This document shows, piece by piece, positions 34,070 to 44,650 of a stretch of DNA of 64,000 nt. Both the position numbers and the translations under genes were made by a program. The notes beneath the pieces are model-generated. The model saw nothing but the letters and a program-made list of their open reading frames with translations. It did not search any database and was not told the DNA's origin. The stretch lies in assembly GCF_040811775.1 (NCBI RefSeq), contig NZ_JBFNXW010000002.1:351428-415427 (forward strand), read 5' to 3'. This DNA comes from Balneola sp. MJW-20. Its GTDB lineage: Bacteria > Bacteroidota > Rhodothermia > Balneolales > Balneolaceae. Numbering within the stretch: the first letter of the stretch is position 1; each line of letters starts with the position of its first letter.

Positions 34070-35504
34070 TTTTAAAAGGCAACATCCAGTTGCATCTATT
34101 ACCAGTGTTCTGGAGCTCATCAAGCAGAATCTGGTCACATTCCTTATACTGCTGTTTATTGGGACCACCCGGGGAGAGGACAGTTACTTCCTTTATTTTT
34201 TTATCGGGGGTGCCGTATTTGCATTAGTTGCCGGAGTTGTTCGCTGGTGGAGATTTGAATACCGTGTTTACGGAGATGAATTACAGATCCGAAAAGGACT
34301 CTTTGTCCGCAGTCAGACTTTTTTATCAAAAGAAAGGATCCAGGTTATCGACATCACGGAGGGACTGATACAGCGATTATTTGGTCTTGTGAAAGTAGAG
34401 ATCAAAACAGCAGGAGGGGGGACACAAACTGCGACGATCAGTGCTGTTCAAAGATCTGAAGCAAACCGTCTCAGAACAGAGCTTAGAAAGACCAAAACAG
34501 ACACGGAAGGGGATATATCCAGCGAAGAAGGCGTTTCCTTAGCAGATAATGAGGAAGATCGTATAATTGATTCCTGGACCATCAGCAGTAAAGATCTATT
34601 ACTAGCAGCTTTCACTTCCGGTAATTTTGGGCTTATTGCATCTATTCTTGGTGCAACTGCAGGCCAGCTGGATAATTTCATCAATGAGGAAACGATAGAA
34701 TATCTGGCCGAAATAATACCGGGTTACAGCGACTGGACCGTAATTGTTTTTCTGATCCTTGCGATCATCATTATATCTTGGTTCCTCTCTTTTCTGGGGG
34801 TCATATTCCGGTATTCAGACTTCCGGCTAGACCGTACCAGTGACGAGTTGATCATAACCAGCGGCCTGATAGAGAGGAAGCATATTACAATACCATTCGA
34901 CCGGATACAGGCGGTTCGGTTTGTGGAAGGACTATTAAGACAACCATTTGGCTATGGTATGATCTATGTTGAAAGTGCCGGTTATAATGTCAATCAGCAG
35001 GAAACCTCAATCGTCATGATACCTCTGATTTCACGATTATTGCTTGGAGAGGCTGTAAAAAGATTTCTACCTTCATTTGATGAACCTGAATTCACTATTC
35101 GTCCCCCAAAAAAAGCGTTATTCCGTTATCTGAGGAAGCCGGCATATATCCTGGTCATCCTTATTCCGGCATTATGGTACTTTCTGGAATATGGCTGGAC
35201 CAGTTTGTTCCTCTTACCCCTGGCAGTGTATATCGGATGGCTACAGTATCGCGATGCGGCACTGGCTCTGGGAGATAATGTGCTCAGGATCCGTTCACGT
35301 TTCCTGAAGAGAACTACAGCCCTGATCCGCAAGAACAGAGTGATGAATGCCGGTCTCAGTTCTAATCCGTTTCAGAGACGGAAAGAACTTCAAAAGCTTG
35401 TGGTAACGGCAGCGTCGGGGGCAAGAGGTATAGACTTCGAGATCAATGATCTGGATGCCGAAGATGGCTTAGAAGCATTCCGCTGGGTCATAGAGCACGA
35501 ATAA
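34062..35504 (+). CDS. YdbT-like protein with tandem PH domains
   Basis: The 480-residue inner-membrane protein carries three bPH2-type segments, each with the pattern of an arginine-rich strand followed by a helix: about 55-150 (YRVYGDELQIRKGLF), about 250-350 (DRTSDELIITSGLIERK) and about 400-480. Hydrophobic helices separate them. The chosen ATG at 34062 follows an SD-like AAGAGG and overlaps the previous stop codon by 8 nt; the longer upstream frame is inside the first gene. It works with the YdbS-like protein. Confidence 0.85.
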   Translation: MSDFKRQHPVASITSVLELIKQNLVTFLILLFIGTTRGEDSYFLYFFIGGAVFALVAGVVRWWRFEYRVYGDELQIRKGLFVRSQTFLSKERIQVIDITEGLIQRLFGLVKVEIKTAGGGTQTATISAVQRSEANRLRTELRKTKTDTEGDISSEEGVSLADNEEDRIIDSWTISSKDLLLAAFTSGNFGLIASILGATAGQLDNFINEETIEYLAEIIPGYSDWTVIVFLILAIIIISWFLSFLGVIFRYSDFRLDRTSDELIITSGLIERKHITIPFDRIQAVRFVEGLLRQPFGYGMIYVESAGYNVNQQETSIVMIPLISRLLLGEAVKRFLPSFDEPEFTIRPPKKALFRYLRKPAYILVILIPALWYFLEYGWTSLFLLPLAVYIGWLQYRDAALALGDNVLRIRSRFLKRTTALIRKNRVMNAGLSSNPFQRRKELQKLVVTAASGARGIDFEINDLDAEDGLEAFRWVIEHE

Positions 35505-35509
35505 ACCGA

Positions 35510-36337
35510 TCAGCCCAGCGCCACATCCAGTACCATCATCACGGAGAATCCCACCATGGTTCCCAAAGTGGCAATATCGGTATTTCCATGATGCTGGCTT
35601 TCCGGTATCAACTCTTCCACGACCACATAGATCATAGCACCTGCAGCAAATGCAAGCGCATACGGCAGGATAGGTTGTACCAGGATTACAGCAGCAGCAC
35701 CGATGACTGCTGAGATGGGTTCTACTATTCCCGATAGCTGACCATACCAGAAACTCTTGATCCTGGATAAGCCGTCACGACGTAAAGGCATAGACACAGC
35801 AAGTCCTTCCGGAAAATTCTGAATACCAATACCGATAGCCAGAGCAATGGCACCCGCAACAGTTGCTGATCCGGTCGGATCGATCCCTGTTGCTGCTGCA
35901 CCGAATAAAACACCAACAGCCAGACCTTCCGGGATGTTGTGTAGTGTAATGGCCAGTACGAGCAAAGTCGCTCTTTTCCATTTAGTGGGGATACCTTCTG
36001 CTTCATCTCTGGGCAACCCAATATGTAGGTGGGGTAAAAAATAGTCACAGACCCTCAAAAACAAACCGCCTCCTAAAAATCCTAATACGGCCGGTAGCCA
36101 GGAGATCACTCCCTGAGCTTCCGCCATATCAATGGAAGGAATGATCAGAGACCATACACTGGCCGCGATCATTACCCCGGCTGCAAATCCCATCATACTG
36201 TCTAGAAGAGGATAGTTGATCTTTTTGGTAAGAAAGACCAGTGCAGCGCCAAGAGCGGTCACTCCCCAGGTAAAAAGACCGCCGGTTAGTGCCTGGACAA
36301 TAGGATTAAGTTCATAAAACCAGGTAGGTATCATCAT
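35510..36337 (-). CDS. ZIP family metal transporter (ZupT/GufA-like)
   Basis: The 275-residue protein has eight helices and the classical ZIP motifs [14 protein letters not shown] (about 133-146) and [12 protein letters not shown] (about 173-184), the latter with Asn in place of the first His, a typical ZupT/GufA feature. ZIPs take up Zn, Fe or Mn from the periplasm. A 24-bp palindrome lies about 50 nt upstream and could be its regulatory site. This second ZIP is unrelated in position to the one at 1-640. Confidence 0.93.
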   Translation of the reverse strand: MMIPTWFYELNPIVQALTGGLFTWGVTALGAALVFLTKKINYPLLDSMMGFAAGVMIAASVWSLIIPSIDMAEAQGVISWLPAVLGFLGGGLFLRVCDYFLPHLHIGLPRDEAEGIPTKWKRATLLVLAITLHNIPEGLAVGVLFGAAATGIDPTGSATVAGAIALAIGIGIQNFPEGLAVSMPLRRDGLSRIKSFWYGQLSGIVEPISAVIGAAAVILVQPILPYALAFAAGAMIYVVVEELIPESQHHGNTDIATLGTMVGFSVMMVLDVALG

Positions 36338-36385
36338 ATTTGTGCTAAGTTTTTTTGGAAGATAAGTATTTGTTTACTCTATATA

Positions 36386-36409
36386 AATATTTAGACATGA
36401 CTAAATATT
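36386..36409. promoter_or_regulatory. 24-bp near-perfect palindrome, candidate metalloregulator operator
   Basis: AATATTTAG (36386-36394) and CTAAATATT (36401-36409) are perfect 9-bp arms with ACATGA between them; only the outermost base pair of the centre is mismatched. The TTTAGaC half-site style recalls DtxR/MntR-family boxes. It sits between the divergent ZIP gene and the hypothetical gene starting near 36434-36476, and may control either. Confidence 0.55.
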
Positions 36410-36475
36410 GGTATTATCAAAGAAACTGCTAATTTGTATATTCTCAATCAAAATAACGGATTGGTCATACCCCAT

Positions 36476-37186
36476 ATGGAAGCTTTTGAACAAAAGATCC
36501 CCGACGGCCTTGTCAGGATCCTTATTCGGGTCGAAGATATCAAATGTAAAGTGCATAATGCAGCTCCGGATCATTTGAGTCCTGAAAAAGATGAGATCTT
36601 TATCAGATTGAACATTGACCATCCTTTCCAGGATGAGCTGGATATTTTGAATGAGGATCATCCATTAGAAATCAATAAACGAAAATCTGATGATGAATTC
36701 CTTGTTCTGGAGTTGAAAAATGGCGGGATCTGGTTTGATATCGAAATGGATAAGGTCAAAGATATCTGGATATCCGAATACGTCTATGAGATCAGAAGTA
36801 AGAATTCAAGATTTCTCAAATATAGCATTCGAGATCTCTCTCATACCATCGAATGGCTGCAGGAGGATGAGCAGAGTGGTGAGATAAACTCATTGAGTAA
36901 TTTTACCAAGAAATTTACGCCGGCCAGTATTGCACTTGAAGAATCGTATTCCGCTGATGAAATATTACAATGTGCGGATATGATTGGGAAGGCCATTCAT
37001 AAGATCGATCTGAGATCCAGATCCGCACTGATCAAACTTAATACGGAAGAAGGCCGTTTAGAACATCTGATCATGGAAATCGCAGACAGACTCGGTTATG
37101 AGATCAGTGCACTGGAAGAATCGGAGCTGACGAATGTCCGGAAGAGTGGCGGTATCGCCAGCCACTCGATCCGGTTAAAAAGATGA
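36476..37186 (+). CDS. Protein of unknown function
   Basis: I do not recognise a family. The 236-residue soluble protein is rich in acidic residues and has no signal peptide. Its middle is predicted mostly beta and helix (IWFDIEMDKVKDIWISEYVYEI) and the C-terminal part has a helix (AIHKIDLRSRSALIKLN). An upstream TTG at 36434 would add 14 residues (VIPH joining); I prefer the ATG at 36476. It lies divergent from the ZIP gene with the 24-bp palindrome between, so metal-linked regulation is possible but only inferred from position. Confidence 0.6.
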   Translation: MEAFEQKIPDGLVRILIRVEDIKCKVHNAAPDHLSPEKDEIFIRLNIDHPFQDELDILNEDHPLEINKRKSDDEFLVLELKNGGIWFDIEMDKVKDIWISEYVYEIRSKNSRFLKYSIRDLSHTIEWLQEDEQSGEINSLSNFTKKFTPASIALEESYSADEILQCADMIGKAIHKIDLRSRSALIKLNTEEGRLEHLIMEIADRLGYEISALEESELTNVRKSGGIASHSIRLKR

Positions 37187-37207
37187 TAGTCTGAGAGTTA
37201 TTTTAGT

Positions 37208-38317
37208 TCAGCTTTCTTGTTTCCAGAAGATAATTCCTCCGGCCTGTTTACCGGTTTCTATATAATCTACCCTTTCCAGCTTTTGAAGGTCAATAACATC
37301 TACTGACCCTGCCTCTCCGCCAATACCTTCAACCGAAAGGAAGGCGTACCGGTTATCTGATGAGATAGCAACTCCATGCGTAATTTTACGACTGTTAGGT
37401 ATCTTGGCCAGTTCTTTTCCACTCTCCAGATCCCAGATTCCGGTGGCAGCCTCCCCTTTATAACTTACCACAAGTAGCTTTCCATCGTGGCTTACTTCCA
37501 GATTATACGGGGCCTTCCCTGAATCCCAGCGCCTGGTTACTTCCCATTTGCCGGTATCGATCTCCAGGATCTCACTGGATCCGTTAGCTGCTACGTAGAC
37601 CAGAGGTTTACTGGGATGCGGGTCCGCCCAGGTAGGTTTTTCTACCGGGTTATGCATCATTTCCTTCTGCATACTCATGCCGCTTTGTTGATCCATACCG
37701 GCATGCATTGCTGAATGACTGCTCTCGCCCAATGGAAGGCGTCGGGACACTTCCATGAGTTCAGTATCGATCTCTATGAGTTCGTCCGTCATCATGGATA
37801 CATGATACTGTCTCGTTCCGTCAGCATTCATTCTGGATCCGTGAGGCATGATCCCGGTCGGGATTTCCGTGATCACTTCCATGATCTCGGGATCGATTAC
37901 CGAAACAGTGCTCGGTACCATATCTCCGTGCAGATTGAAATTAACGATGTATAAAAAGCCGGTAGAGCTGGATACTTCCATACTTGCAGGAAACATTCCC
38001 AGCGGTGCTTCAGCCACTAACTTTCCGGTTTCGGCTTCGATCTTTTGCAGGTATCCATATGGGTTTCCGTGTGCAATGGAGACAAAGATATGTTCTCCAT
38101 CAGCTGATACATTGATACCATGGGGCCCGTCATTTTCAGCAGGATATTTACCAACCTCAATATCTCTGACGATCTCGCCTTCACCGCTCTGAGCATCAAA
38201 GCGGATCAGGCTGACTTCATCTTCAGACTCGGCTGTAACGTATACATAGTACTGCTGAGCATTAAGGCTGGTGATTGAGAACAAAAGTGATGTGAGTAAT
38301 AAAAAGAGTACTCTCAT
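37208..38317 (-). CDS. Secreted YncE/YVTN-type beta-propeller with Met/His-rich loop
   Basis: A signal peptide (1-20, ending LNA) precedes a 345-residue seven-bladed propeller; the YVTN-like repeats read GINVSADGEHIFVSIAHG, RQYHVSMMTDELIEID and NLEVSHDGKLLVVSYKG. Residues 201-222 form an inserted loop rich in Met and His (HSAMHAGMDQ, then SGMSMQKEMMH), a pattern often seen in Cu(I)-binding periplasmic proteins. No redox motif is present, so it is unlikely to be a dehydrogenase. It follows the LVIVD gene by only 5 nt, so both are co-expressed. Confidence 0.82.
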   Translation of the reverse strand: MRVLFLLLTSLLFSITSLNAQQYYVYVTAESEDEVSLIRFDAQSGEGEIVRDIEVGKYPAENDGPHGINVSADGEHIFVSIAHGNPYGYLQKIEAETGKLVAEAPLGMFPASMEVSSSTGFLYIVNFNLHGDMVPSTVSVIDPEIMEVITEIPTGIMPHGSRMNADGTRQYHVSMMTDELIEIDTELMEVSRRLPLGESSHSAMHAGMDQQSGMSMQKEMMHNPVEKPTWADPHPSKPLVYVAANGSSEILEIDTGKWEVTRRWDSGKAPYNLEVSHDGKLLVVSYKGEAATGIWDLESGKELAKIPNSRKITHGVAISSDNRYAFLSVEGIGGEAGSVDVIDLQKLERVDYIETGKQAGGIIFWKQES

Positions 38318-38322
38318 TATGA

Positions 38323-40335
38323 TCAGTTGGTTCCGGTTACTGGTTTTTCTTCAAGTTTGATGGCCCATATGCCTGAGTTCCAATCACTTATAAAAATATG
38401 CCCTTTGTAAGGTTGAGGTCCCCAGGTAAAAGGACTGTTTGGGATCAGTGCATCGGGATGATTTGGCTCAAAACGAGCGATCTCCCGGCCCTGCTCATAC
38501 AAATTACCCATAAGCTCACCCGAGATATCCACGATACGCAGTCCCGCATTGTAATAGGCTACAAAGAGCAGGTCTCCGACAACCCAGAAATTATGTGTAC
38601 CCGCCTCGGGGATCTCGTAGCGTGCCACTTCCTTAGGAGAATCCCATCCATCAAATTTTACAAAGTGGATCCATCCGGCTGCTCCAACCGGATTTTCCCG
38701 GGAAGGAAGTCCATTAGGGAATGCCTCATCCCCGGCGATCACATAAAAGTCACCGGTTGATTCACTTTTAAACGGAAAAGCAGCGTGATTCCAGCCGCTG
38801 GGATAGCTGTAGGAACCAAGCATTACGGGATTTTCAGGCGACCCCCCGGCGACCCCCATTTGTTCGGGAGTACCATCAGCAGTATTCGATCCGATATCCA
38901 CGGCAACTACGCCGTCACTCCAGTTAGAGGAGTAAGCGATCCCGTCTTCGATCCACACATCATGTATGGAATGTCCTGGGGTGTCCAGTTCAAAACGTCC
39001 TACGGTCTGTGGATTTCGCGGATCATCAATATTGATGATATCATAACGAGTTCCGTTATTCACTGCATATACATGATTCTCATAGATAAAGGCATTATGC
39101 ACTCCGCCGGTAAGCTCTTTGTTGTATTCAGACAGAATACTGACATTGCTCGGATCGCTTACGTCGAGGATAACGATCCCGTTTTTGCGGTCTGAAGCAC
39201 CTTCACGGGTGATCACAGCAACAGTGCCGGCTTCGTTGATCTTGACATCATTTACCGTCCGGGCATCTACTCTTACCGTATCAATGGTAAACATATTCGA
39301 TGGGTCAGTCACATCCCAGAAATACGCATCTCCGTTCGCTCCCCAGGTGCCGGTTATGGCATAGTCACGACCGTCTACGCCCTCCCATACCCAAAGATCA
39401 GAAGTGTGAACATCAAGAACCTCTCCGTGTCCGACCAAAGTAAGGTCACGGGCTGCATTACGTGGTTCAACCCTTACAATCTGCTCCGCAGAAGTATTAC
39501 CGGAGGTAGCTACTAAAGTATAAAGACCCGGCTTATTGGCTACAAATCGTCCGTCTTGTGAAACCTGAGCGGTTGCTCCCTGTCCAAGATCATCATCGGG
39601 TTCGGCCAGGAATGAATAACGAATGGGAACACCACCGATCTCTTTCCCGGAATTGTTGAAAGTCTTAGCATTAAAATGGATCACATCACCGGTTCTAACC
39701 AATGTTTCATTGTTAGTGATGTCAATGCTTGCCGTCGGATTGGGGCGAACATTCACTTTCCAGGTGTCGGTAACTCCTTCAGATTCTACAGTAATAGTAG
39801 CTGTTCCCGCTTTTTTCGCTATCAGTTTACCGTAGGAGGCAAAAACAACCGATTCGTTAGATGAACTAAAGCTCAGAGCCGGTTCTTCTCTGATCAGTTC
39901 CTTGGCATCTGTCACTACCACATCCAGGTCATAGCTGCTGTTGGTGTAGATCTGCTCGTCAGGTTCAATTATATCCACATCAGTGATCGGAGGGAATTTT
40001 ACCTGTACTTCAAAATATTTTCTGATCCTTTCGTCTCGGTTGCTACCATTTCGTTGAGCTATGATATTATAAGTGCCCGGTTTTAATGCATTCAGCATAC
40101 CGGTTCTGCTTAGTTCAATAGCACCACGGTTACGGCGACTGTAGAACAGGATGGTGTCCGGCAAGACTTCTCCCTGAGAATTTACCAGGCTGGCTTTGAT
40201 CTGCAGCGGGATTCCAATTTCTGCAACAACCGGATCCGGTTCAATGACGATCTTTAGTTCGTTCTCCTGCTGTGCTTGTACCATAGTACTTAAGCACATA
40301 AATAAAAGAAGAAATAGGGGGGACGCTTTTTTCAT
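38323..40335 (-). CDS. Secreted Ig-like and LVIVD-repeat propeller protein
   Basis: The 670-residue protein starts at the ATG at 40335, which gives a signal peptide ending VQA at about residue 20; the frame extends 20 codons further without sense. Domains: BIG2-like immunoglobulin repeats at about 25-290 (VVAEIGIPLQIKASLVN, PTASIDITNNETLVRTGD), then a LVIVD-type propeller from about 300 onward (NGIVILDVSDPSNVSILSEY, RYDIINIDDPRNPQTVGRF, LRIVDISGEL). LVIVD repeats are common in secreted proteins of marine and gut bacteria and mediate binding of unknown partners. It is the first of a two-gene operon with the Met/His-rich propeller. Confidence 0.8.
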   Translation of the reverse strand: MKKASPLFLLLFMCLSTMVQAQQENELKIVIEPDPVVAEIGIPLQIKASLVNSQGEVLPDTILFYSRRNRGAIELSRTGMLNALKPGTYNIIAQRNGSNRDERIRKYFEVQVKFPPITDVDIIEPDEQIYTNSSYDLDVVVTDAKELIREEPALSFSSSNESVVFASYGKLIAKKAGTATITVESEGVTDTWKVNVRPNPTASIDITNNETLVRTGDVIHFNAKTFNNSGKEIGGVPIRYSFLAEPDDDLGQGATAQVSQDGRFVANKPGLYTLVATSGNTSAEQIVRVEPRNAARDLTLVGHGEVLDVHTSDLWVWEGVDGRDYAITGTWGANGDAYFWDVTDPSNMFTIDTVRVDARTVNDVKINEAGTVAVITREGASDRKNGIVILDVSDPSNVSILSEYNKELTGGVHNAFIYENHVYAVNNGTRYDIINIDDPRNPQTVGRFELDTPGHSIHDVWIEDGIAYSSNWSDGVVAVDIGSNTADGTPEQMGVAGGSPENPVMLGSYSYPSGWNHAAFPFKSESTGDFYVIAGDEAFPNGLPSRENPVGAAGWIHFVKFDGWDSPKEVARYEIPEAGTHNFWVVGDLLFVAYYNAGLRIVDISGELMGNLYEQGREIARFEPNHPDALIPNSPFTWGPQPYKGHIFISDWNSGIWAIKLEEKPVTGTN

Positions 40336-40541
40336 TTTGATCACTTTACATTCGTGTTTGAATAGAGCATCCAATAAATCAAAAAAATCGGACAAATAGA
40401 ATTATTTGATCAGAGTGAAAGCATGAATTATCCCCATTTTTCCTTATTTTACAGCTTATCAAAAACATCAGCGGAACGGTTTTATCGAAAGCTGATTTTA
40501 GTCCCACATAATCTTTATTCATCCAAAGAAATTTAGCTCGC

Positions 40542-43436
40542 ATGCGCATCGATTTTGGCAAGGAAAAATTTGCACACCGCCACAATGGACCCGACGAAAC
40601 ACAAACCCGTGAAATGCTTGATCTGGTTAAGGCAGATACCCTGGATCAGCTGATCAACGAGACTATCCCGGAAGGCATTCGCCTCAATGATGAGATGGAT
40701 CTTCCGGAAGCCATCAGTGAACAGGAGTTTCTCGAGGAGTTTCGTACCCTCGCATCTAAAAACAAGATCTTTAATTCCTTTATTGGGATGGGCTATTATG
40801 ATACCCTCTTGCCCAATGTGATCAAACGTAATATCCTGGAGAATCCGGCATGGTATACTGCTTATACTCCATATCAGGCAGAAATTGCACAGGGAAGGCT
40901 GGAAGCTCTGATCAACTTCCAGACCATGGTGAGTGATCTTACCGGTATGGAGATCGCAAACGCATCCCTTCTGGATGAGGGAACTGCCGCCGCGGAAGCA
41001 ATGAGTATGCTTTTCGGATCCCGTAAAGGGAAAAAGCGTAAAGCAGCCAATGTATTATTTGTTTCGGATTGGTGCCATCCTCAAACCATAGATGTTTTAA
41101 AAACCAGAGCTGAACCAATTGACATAGAGATCCGTGTTGGATCTGTGGAAGATCTGGACGTTACGGACCCGTCATTATTCGGCATACTTTTACAGTACCC
41201 TGGAACGGAAGGAAATGTTCATGACTATACTTCTATGATCGAGGCAGCGCATGAGAATGATGTATTTTGTGTGGTGGCTGCAGATCTGTTGAGTCTCACA
41301 CTGCTAAAATCACCAGGCAAAATGGGAGCAGACGTTGTGGTTGGTTCCACCCAGCGTTTTGGGGTGCCGATGGGTTATGGTGGTCCTCATGCCGCATATT
41401 TTGCTACCTCCGAACAATTTAAAAGGAAACTCCCCGGCAGGATCATTGGGGTAACTCAGGATGCAGAGGGAATGCCGGCTTTCAGAATGGCTCTTCAGAC
41501 CCGCGAGCAGCACATCCGTAGAGAGAAAGCCACCTCTAATATTTGCACCGCTCAGGTACTGCTAGCCGTGATCGCCGGAATGTATGGCGTTTACCATGGC
41601 CCGAAAGGACTAAAAAACATTGCAGCCAGAACGCATGGTCTTGCAGCTCTGACTCGTGAGGGGCTGAAGAAAATGGGTATCCAGATCAAACATGATATTT
41701 TCTTTGATACTCTAACTTTCGAAGCGGATGCGGATAAGGTTAAAGCTGTTGCAGAGAAGAAGGAAGCTAATTTCCGGTATATCGATAATAAGACAGTATC
41801 CGTTGCCTTTGATGAAGCCAAAGATCTGGAAGATGTTAAACTGGTATTGAAGATCATTGCAGAAGCTTCCGGCTGTGAAAATTCATTTGATGTTGATCAG
41901 GCAGCCGGATCTGCAGAGCTTGCCTTCGGAGATCTGGAAAGACAGGAGCCATATATGGATCACCCGGTCTTCCACAATTATCAAACCGAGCATGAAATGC
42001 TGAGATATATGAAGCAGCTGGAGAACAAAGATCTTTCTCTGGTTCACTCCATGATATCTCTGGGCTCATGTACTATGAAATTAAATGCCACAGCAGAGAT
42101 GATACCGGTAACCTGGCCGGAGTTTGGTCAGCTTCATCCTTTTGCTCCTAAAGATCAGGCTGAAGGTTATACTCAGCTATTCAAAGATCTGAACAACTGG
42201 CTTTGTGAGATCACAGGATTTGACGCGGTTTCACTTCAGCCTAATTCAGGTGCTCAGGGTGAATATGCTGGACTTATGACGATCCGGGCATATCATCAGA
42301 ATAATGGTGATCATCACCGTAAAGTGGCACTGATCCCGTCATCTGCACATGGAACGAATCCAGCCAGTGCAGTAATGGCCGGTATGGATGTTGTCGTGGT
42401 AGAATGCGATAAGCATGGTAATATTTCATTTGAAGATCTAGAAGCAAAAGCAGAGAAGCACAGTGAGAACCTGGCTGCTTTAATGGTGACTTATCCATCA
42501 ACCCATGGAGTGTTTGAGCATCGTATTAAAGATATCTGTGATCTGATCCATAAGCATGGCGGACAGGTTTACATGGATGGAGCTAATATGAATGCACAGG
42601 TAGGACTGACCAGTCCCGGTGAGATCGGTGCTGATGTTTGTCACCTGAATCTTCATAAGACCTTTTGTATCCCGCACGGAGGAGGCGGGCCTGGAATGGG
42701 ACCGATCGGTGTGGCAAAGCATTTGGCACCCTTCCTTTCCAATCATACTGTAATTCAAACAGGCGGTGAAAAGGGTATATCTGCCATCTCAGCTGCTCCT
42801 TTCGGAAGCGCCAGCATCCTGGTGATCTCTTATGCATATATCAGGATGATGGGAGCTAAGGGACTTACGGATGCCACCCGTTATGCGATACTGAATGCTA
42901 ACTATATCAAAGATAGGTTACAGGATCATTATCCTATACTTTATACCGGTAAAACCGGTCGTTCAGCGCACGAATTCATTGTAGACCTTCGTCCATTCAA
43001 ACAAAGTGCCGGTATTGAATCGGTGGATGTTGCGAAGCGCCTGATGGATTATGGTTTCCATGCTCCGACTATGAGTTTTCCTGTACCGGGTACACTTATG
43101 ATAGAGCCCACGGAAAGTGAAAGTAAAGCCGAACTGGATCGCTTCTGTGATGCTATGATCGGGATCCGAAAAGAAATTCAGGAGATCGAAGACGGAGTCG
43201 CAGACAAAGAGGATAATGTACTTAAGCATGCTCCTCATACCATGAGAGTGGTAATGGAAGGCGATTGGAAGAGATCTTATGATCGTGACAAAGGCGTGTT
43301 CCCGCTTGAGCATCTGAGACTGAACAAGTTCTGGCCATCTGTCTCCCGGGTGGACGATGCGTATGGAGATCGTAATCTGGTTTGTTCCTGTATCCCGATC
43401 GAGGCCTACAGTGAAGGACTTGAGGTTATAGAATAA
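40542..43436 (+). CDS. gcvP: Glycine dehydrogenase (decarboxylating), P protein
   Basis: The 964-residue PLP enzyme decarboxylates glycine in the glycine-cleavage system. N- and C-halves are fused into one chain as in E. coli, each with its typical start ([18 protein letters not shown] and [20 protein letters not shown]). The PLP lysine is K706 in [18 protein letters not shown]. The other cleavage genes (gcvT, gcvH) are not in the window. A hairpin terminator follows at 43462. No glycine riboswitch is seen in the leader. Confidence 0.97.
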   Translation: MRIDFGKEKFAHRHNGPDETQTREMLDLVKADTLDQLINETIPEGIRLNDEMDLPEAISEQEFLEEFRTLASKNKIFNSFIGMGYYDTLLPNVIKRNILENPAWYTAYTPYQAEIAQGRLEALINFQTMVSDLTGMEIANASLLDEGTAAAEAMSMLFGSRKGKKRKAANVLFVSDWCHPQTIDVLKTRAEPIDIEIRVGSVEDLDVTDPSLFGILLQYPGTEGNVHDYTSMIEAAHENDVFCVVAADLLSLTLLKSPGKMGADVVVGSTQRFGVPMGYGGPHAAYFATSEQFKRKLPGRIIGVTQDAEGMPAFRMALQTREQHIRREKATSNICTAQVLLAVIAGMYGVYHGPKGLKNIAARTHGLAALTREGLKKMGIQIKHDIFFDTLTFEADADKVKAVAEKKEANFRYIDNKTVSVAFDEAKDLEDVKLVLKIIAEASGCENSFDVDQAAGSAELAFGDLERQEPYMDHPVFHNYQTEHEMLRYMKQLENKDLSLVHSMISLGSCTMKLNATAEMIPVTWPEFGQLHPFAPKDQAEGYTQLFKDLNNWLCEITGFDAVSLQPNSGAQGEYAGLMTIRAYHQNNGDHHRKVALIPSSAHGTNPASAVMAGMDVVVVECDKHGNISFEDLEAKAEKHSENLAALMVTYPSTHGVFEHRIKDICDLIHKHGGQVYMDGANMNAQVGLTSPGEIGADVCHLNLHKTFCIPHGGGGPGMGPIGVAKHLAPFLSNHTVIQTGGEKGISAISAAPFGSASILVISYAYIRMMGAKGLTDATRYAILNANYIKDRLQDHYPILYTGKTGRSAHEFIVDLRPFKQSAGIESVDVAKRLMDYGFHAPTMSFPVPGTLMIEPTESESKAELDRFCDAMIGIRKEIQEIEDGVADKEDNVLKHAPHTMRVVMEGDWKRSYDRDKGVFPLEHLRLNKFWPSVSRVDDAYGDRNLVCSCIPIEAYSEGLEVIE

Positions 43437-43461
43437 CCGCAGAATAGTTTATTGAAATGAG

Positions 43462-43487
43462 AAGAGGAAGCCGTTGCTTCCTCTTTT
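43462..43487 (+). terminator. Rho-independent terminator after gcvP
   Basis: AAGAGGAAGC (43462-43471) and GCTTCCTCTT (43476-43485) pair perfectly around CGTT, followed by T residues. The gene on the other strand is convergent and may share it. Confidence 0.88.
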
Positions 43488-43511
43488 ATTATACCAGAGC
43501 CTGATTCTTAC

Positions 43512-44555
43512 TCAGAGATCTCTCTCGTTGGGTTTAGTCCGGTCTGAATCCTGCAGGCCAACCATCCAGGAAGGGTAAGGTGTTGGTGTATCGGATACTT
43601 TATTCAGCTTATCCAGATCATCATCACTTAGAATTAAATCAACAGAGTTAATATTTGACTCCAGCTGTTTTAAATTTTTGGCTCCTATGATGGTGCTTGT
43701 CACACCGGACTTCATTCTGACCCAGGCCAATGCTACTTCTGCTATTGTAGCTTCATGTGAGTCAGCAATTTCTTTCAACACATCCACGATCTCATAGCCC
43801 TGTTCTTTATTGATGGGCGGGAAATCCAAATCGTCCCGCCTGGCATTTTCACCGGAGTGTTTTTTATACCGGGTGTATTTGCCCGTGAGGAATCCCCCGG
43901 CAAGCGGACTCCAGGGCATAAATCCAAGGCCCTCCGATCGGCTTAGAGGGATAAGTGAGTCTTCTGCATCTCTGCCCGAAAGTGAGTAGAAGTATTGCAT
44001 AGCCTTAAATTCATTCCAGCCTTCCTGACGTGCAATGCCTTGTGCTTTCATTACCATCCAGGCAGGCCAGTTACACACCCCGAGATATCGTACTTTTCCT
44101 GATTCAATAAGATCATTAAGACAGCGCATGATCTCTTTGATAGAGGTATACGAATCTACCCCGTGAACATAGAGTATATCAATATGATCTAGCTGAAGAC
44201 GTTCAAGGCTTTTATCTACAGAGTTAAATATGTGGAAGCGTGACAGCCCTTTATTGTTGTGATCTTCTCCCATCATTCCGCGAACCTTAGTGGCAATGAT
44301 GGCCTCGTTCCGGTTTACTTTAAGGTTTTTAAGGCTGTTACCAAGAATAGTCTCAGACTGTCCGTAGGAATATACATTGGCTGTATCGAAGAAATTGATA
44401 CCGCTGTCCAGAGATTTACGGATCAGTTCATCCGCTTCCTTTTGGGGTTGTTTCCCTACAGCTTCCCACATGCCCTCCCCGCCAAAGGTCATGGTTCCAA
44501 AACATAATGCAGATACCACCAGTCCGGTATCGCCCAGATAATTGTATTTCATCAT
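43512..44555 (-). CDS. Aldo/keto reductase
   Basis: The 347-residue cytosolic NADPH-dependent reductase has the AKR signature FGTMTFG near the start, the catalytic tetrad residues in FFDTANVYSYGQSE (Asp, Tyr) and in ATKVRG (Lys) and VHGVDS (His), and the C-terminal STIIGAKNLKQL nucleotide-binding part. It resembles YajO/Tas-type enzymes of broad carbonyl specificity. The starting ATGs are adjacent (44553-44555 and next). No linked gene suggests a substrate. Confidence 0.92.
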   Translation of the reverse strand: MMKYNYLGDTGLVVSALCFGTMTFGGEGMWEAVGKQPQKEADELIRKSLDSGINFFDTANVYSYGQSETILGNSLKNLKVNRNEAIIATKVRGMMGEDHNNKGLSRFHIFNSVDKSLERLQLDHIDILYVHGVDSYTSIKEIMRCLNDLIESGKVRYLGVCNWPAWMVMKAQGIARQEGWNEFKAMQYFYSLSGRDAEDSLIPLSRSEGLGFMPWSPLAGGFLTGKYTRYKKHSGENARRDDLDFPPINKEQGYEIVDVLKEIADSHEATIAEVALAWVRMKSGVTSTIIGAKNLKQLESNINSVDLILSDDDLDKLNKVSDTPTPYPSWMVGLQDSDRTKPNERDL

Positions 44556-44650
44556 TTACTCCTGTTTTAAAGTGAGCCCCCCTGTCTTTTTCAACAGGCG
44601 TGTAAGTTTCAGAATTCAGTAATAAGGGAGCTGTTCTTTGGTATCACAGC

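Noticed and set aside
40396..40541. Possible glycine riboswitch before gcvP
   Set aside because: The leader is short and the conserved glycine aptamer core is not visible; no tandem aptamers.
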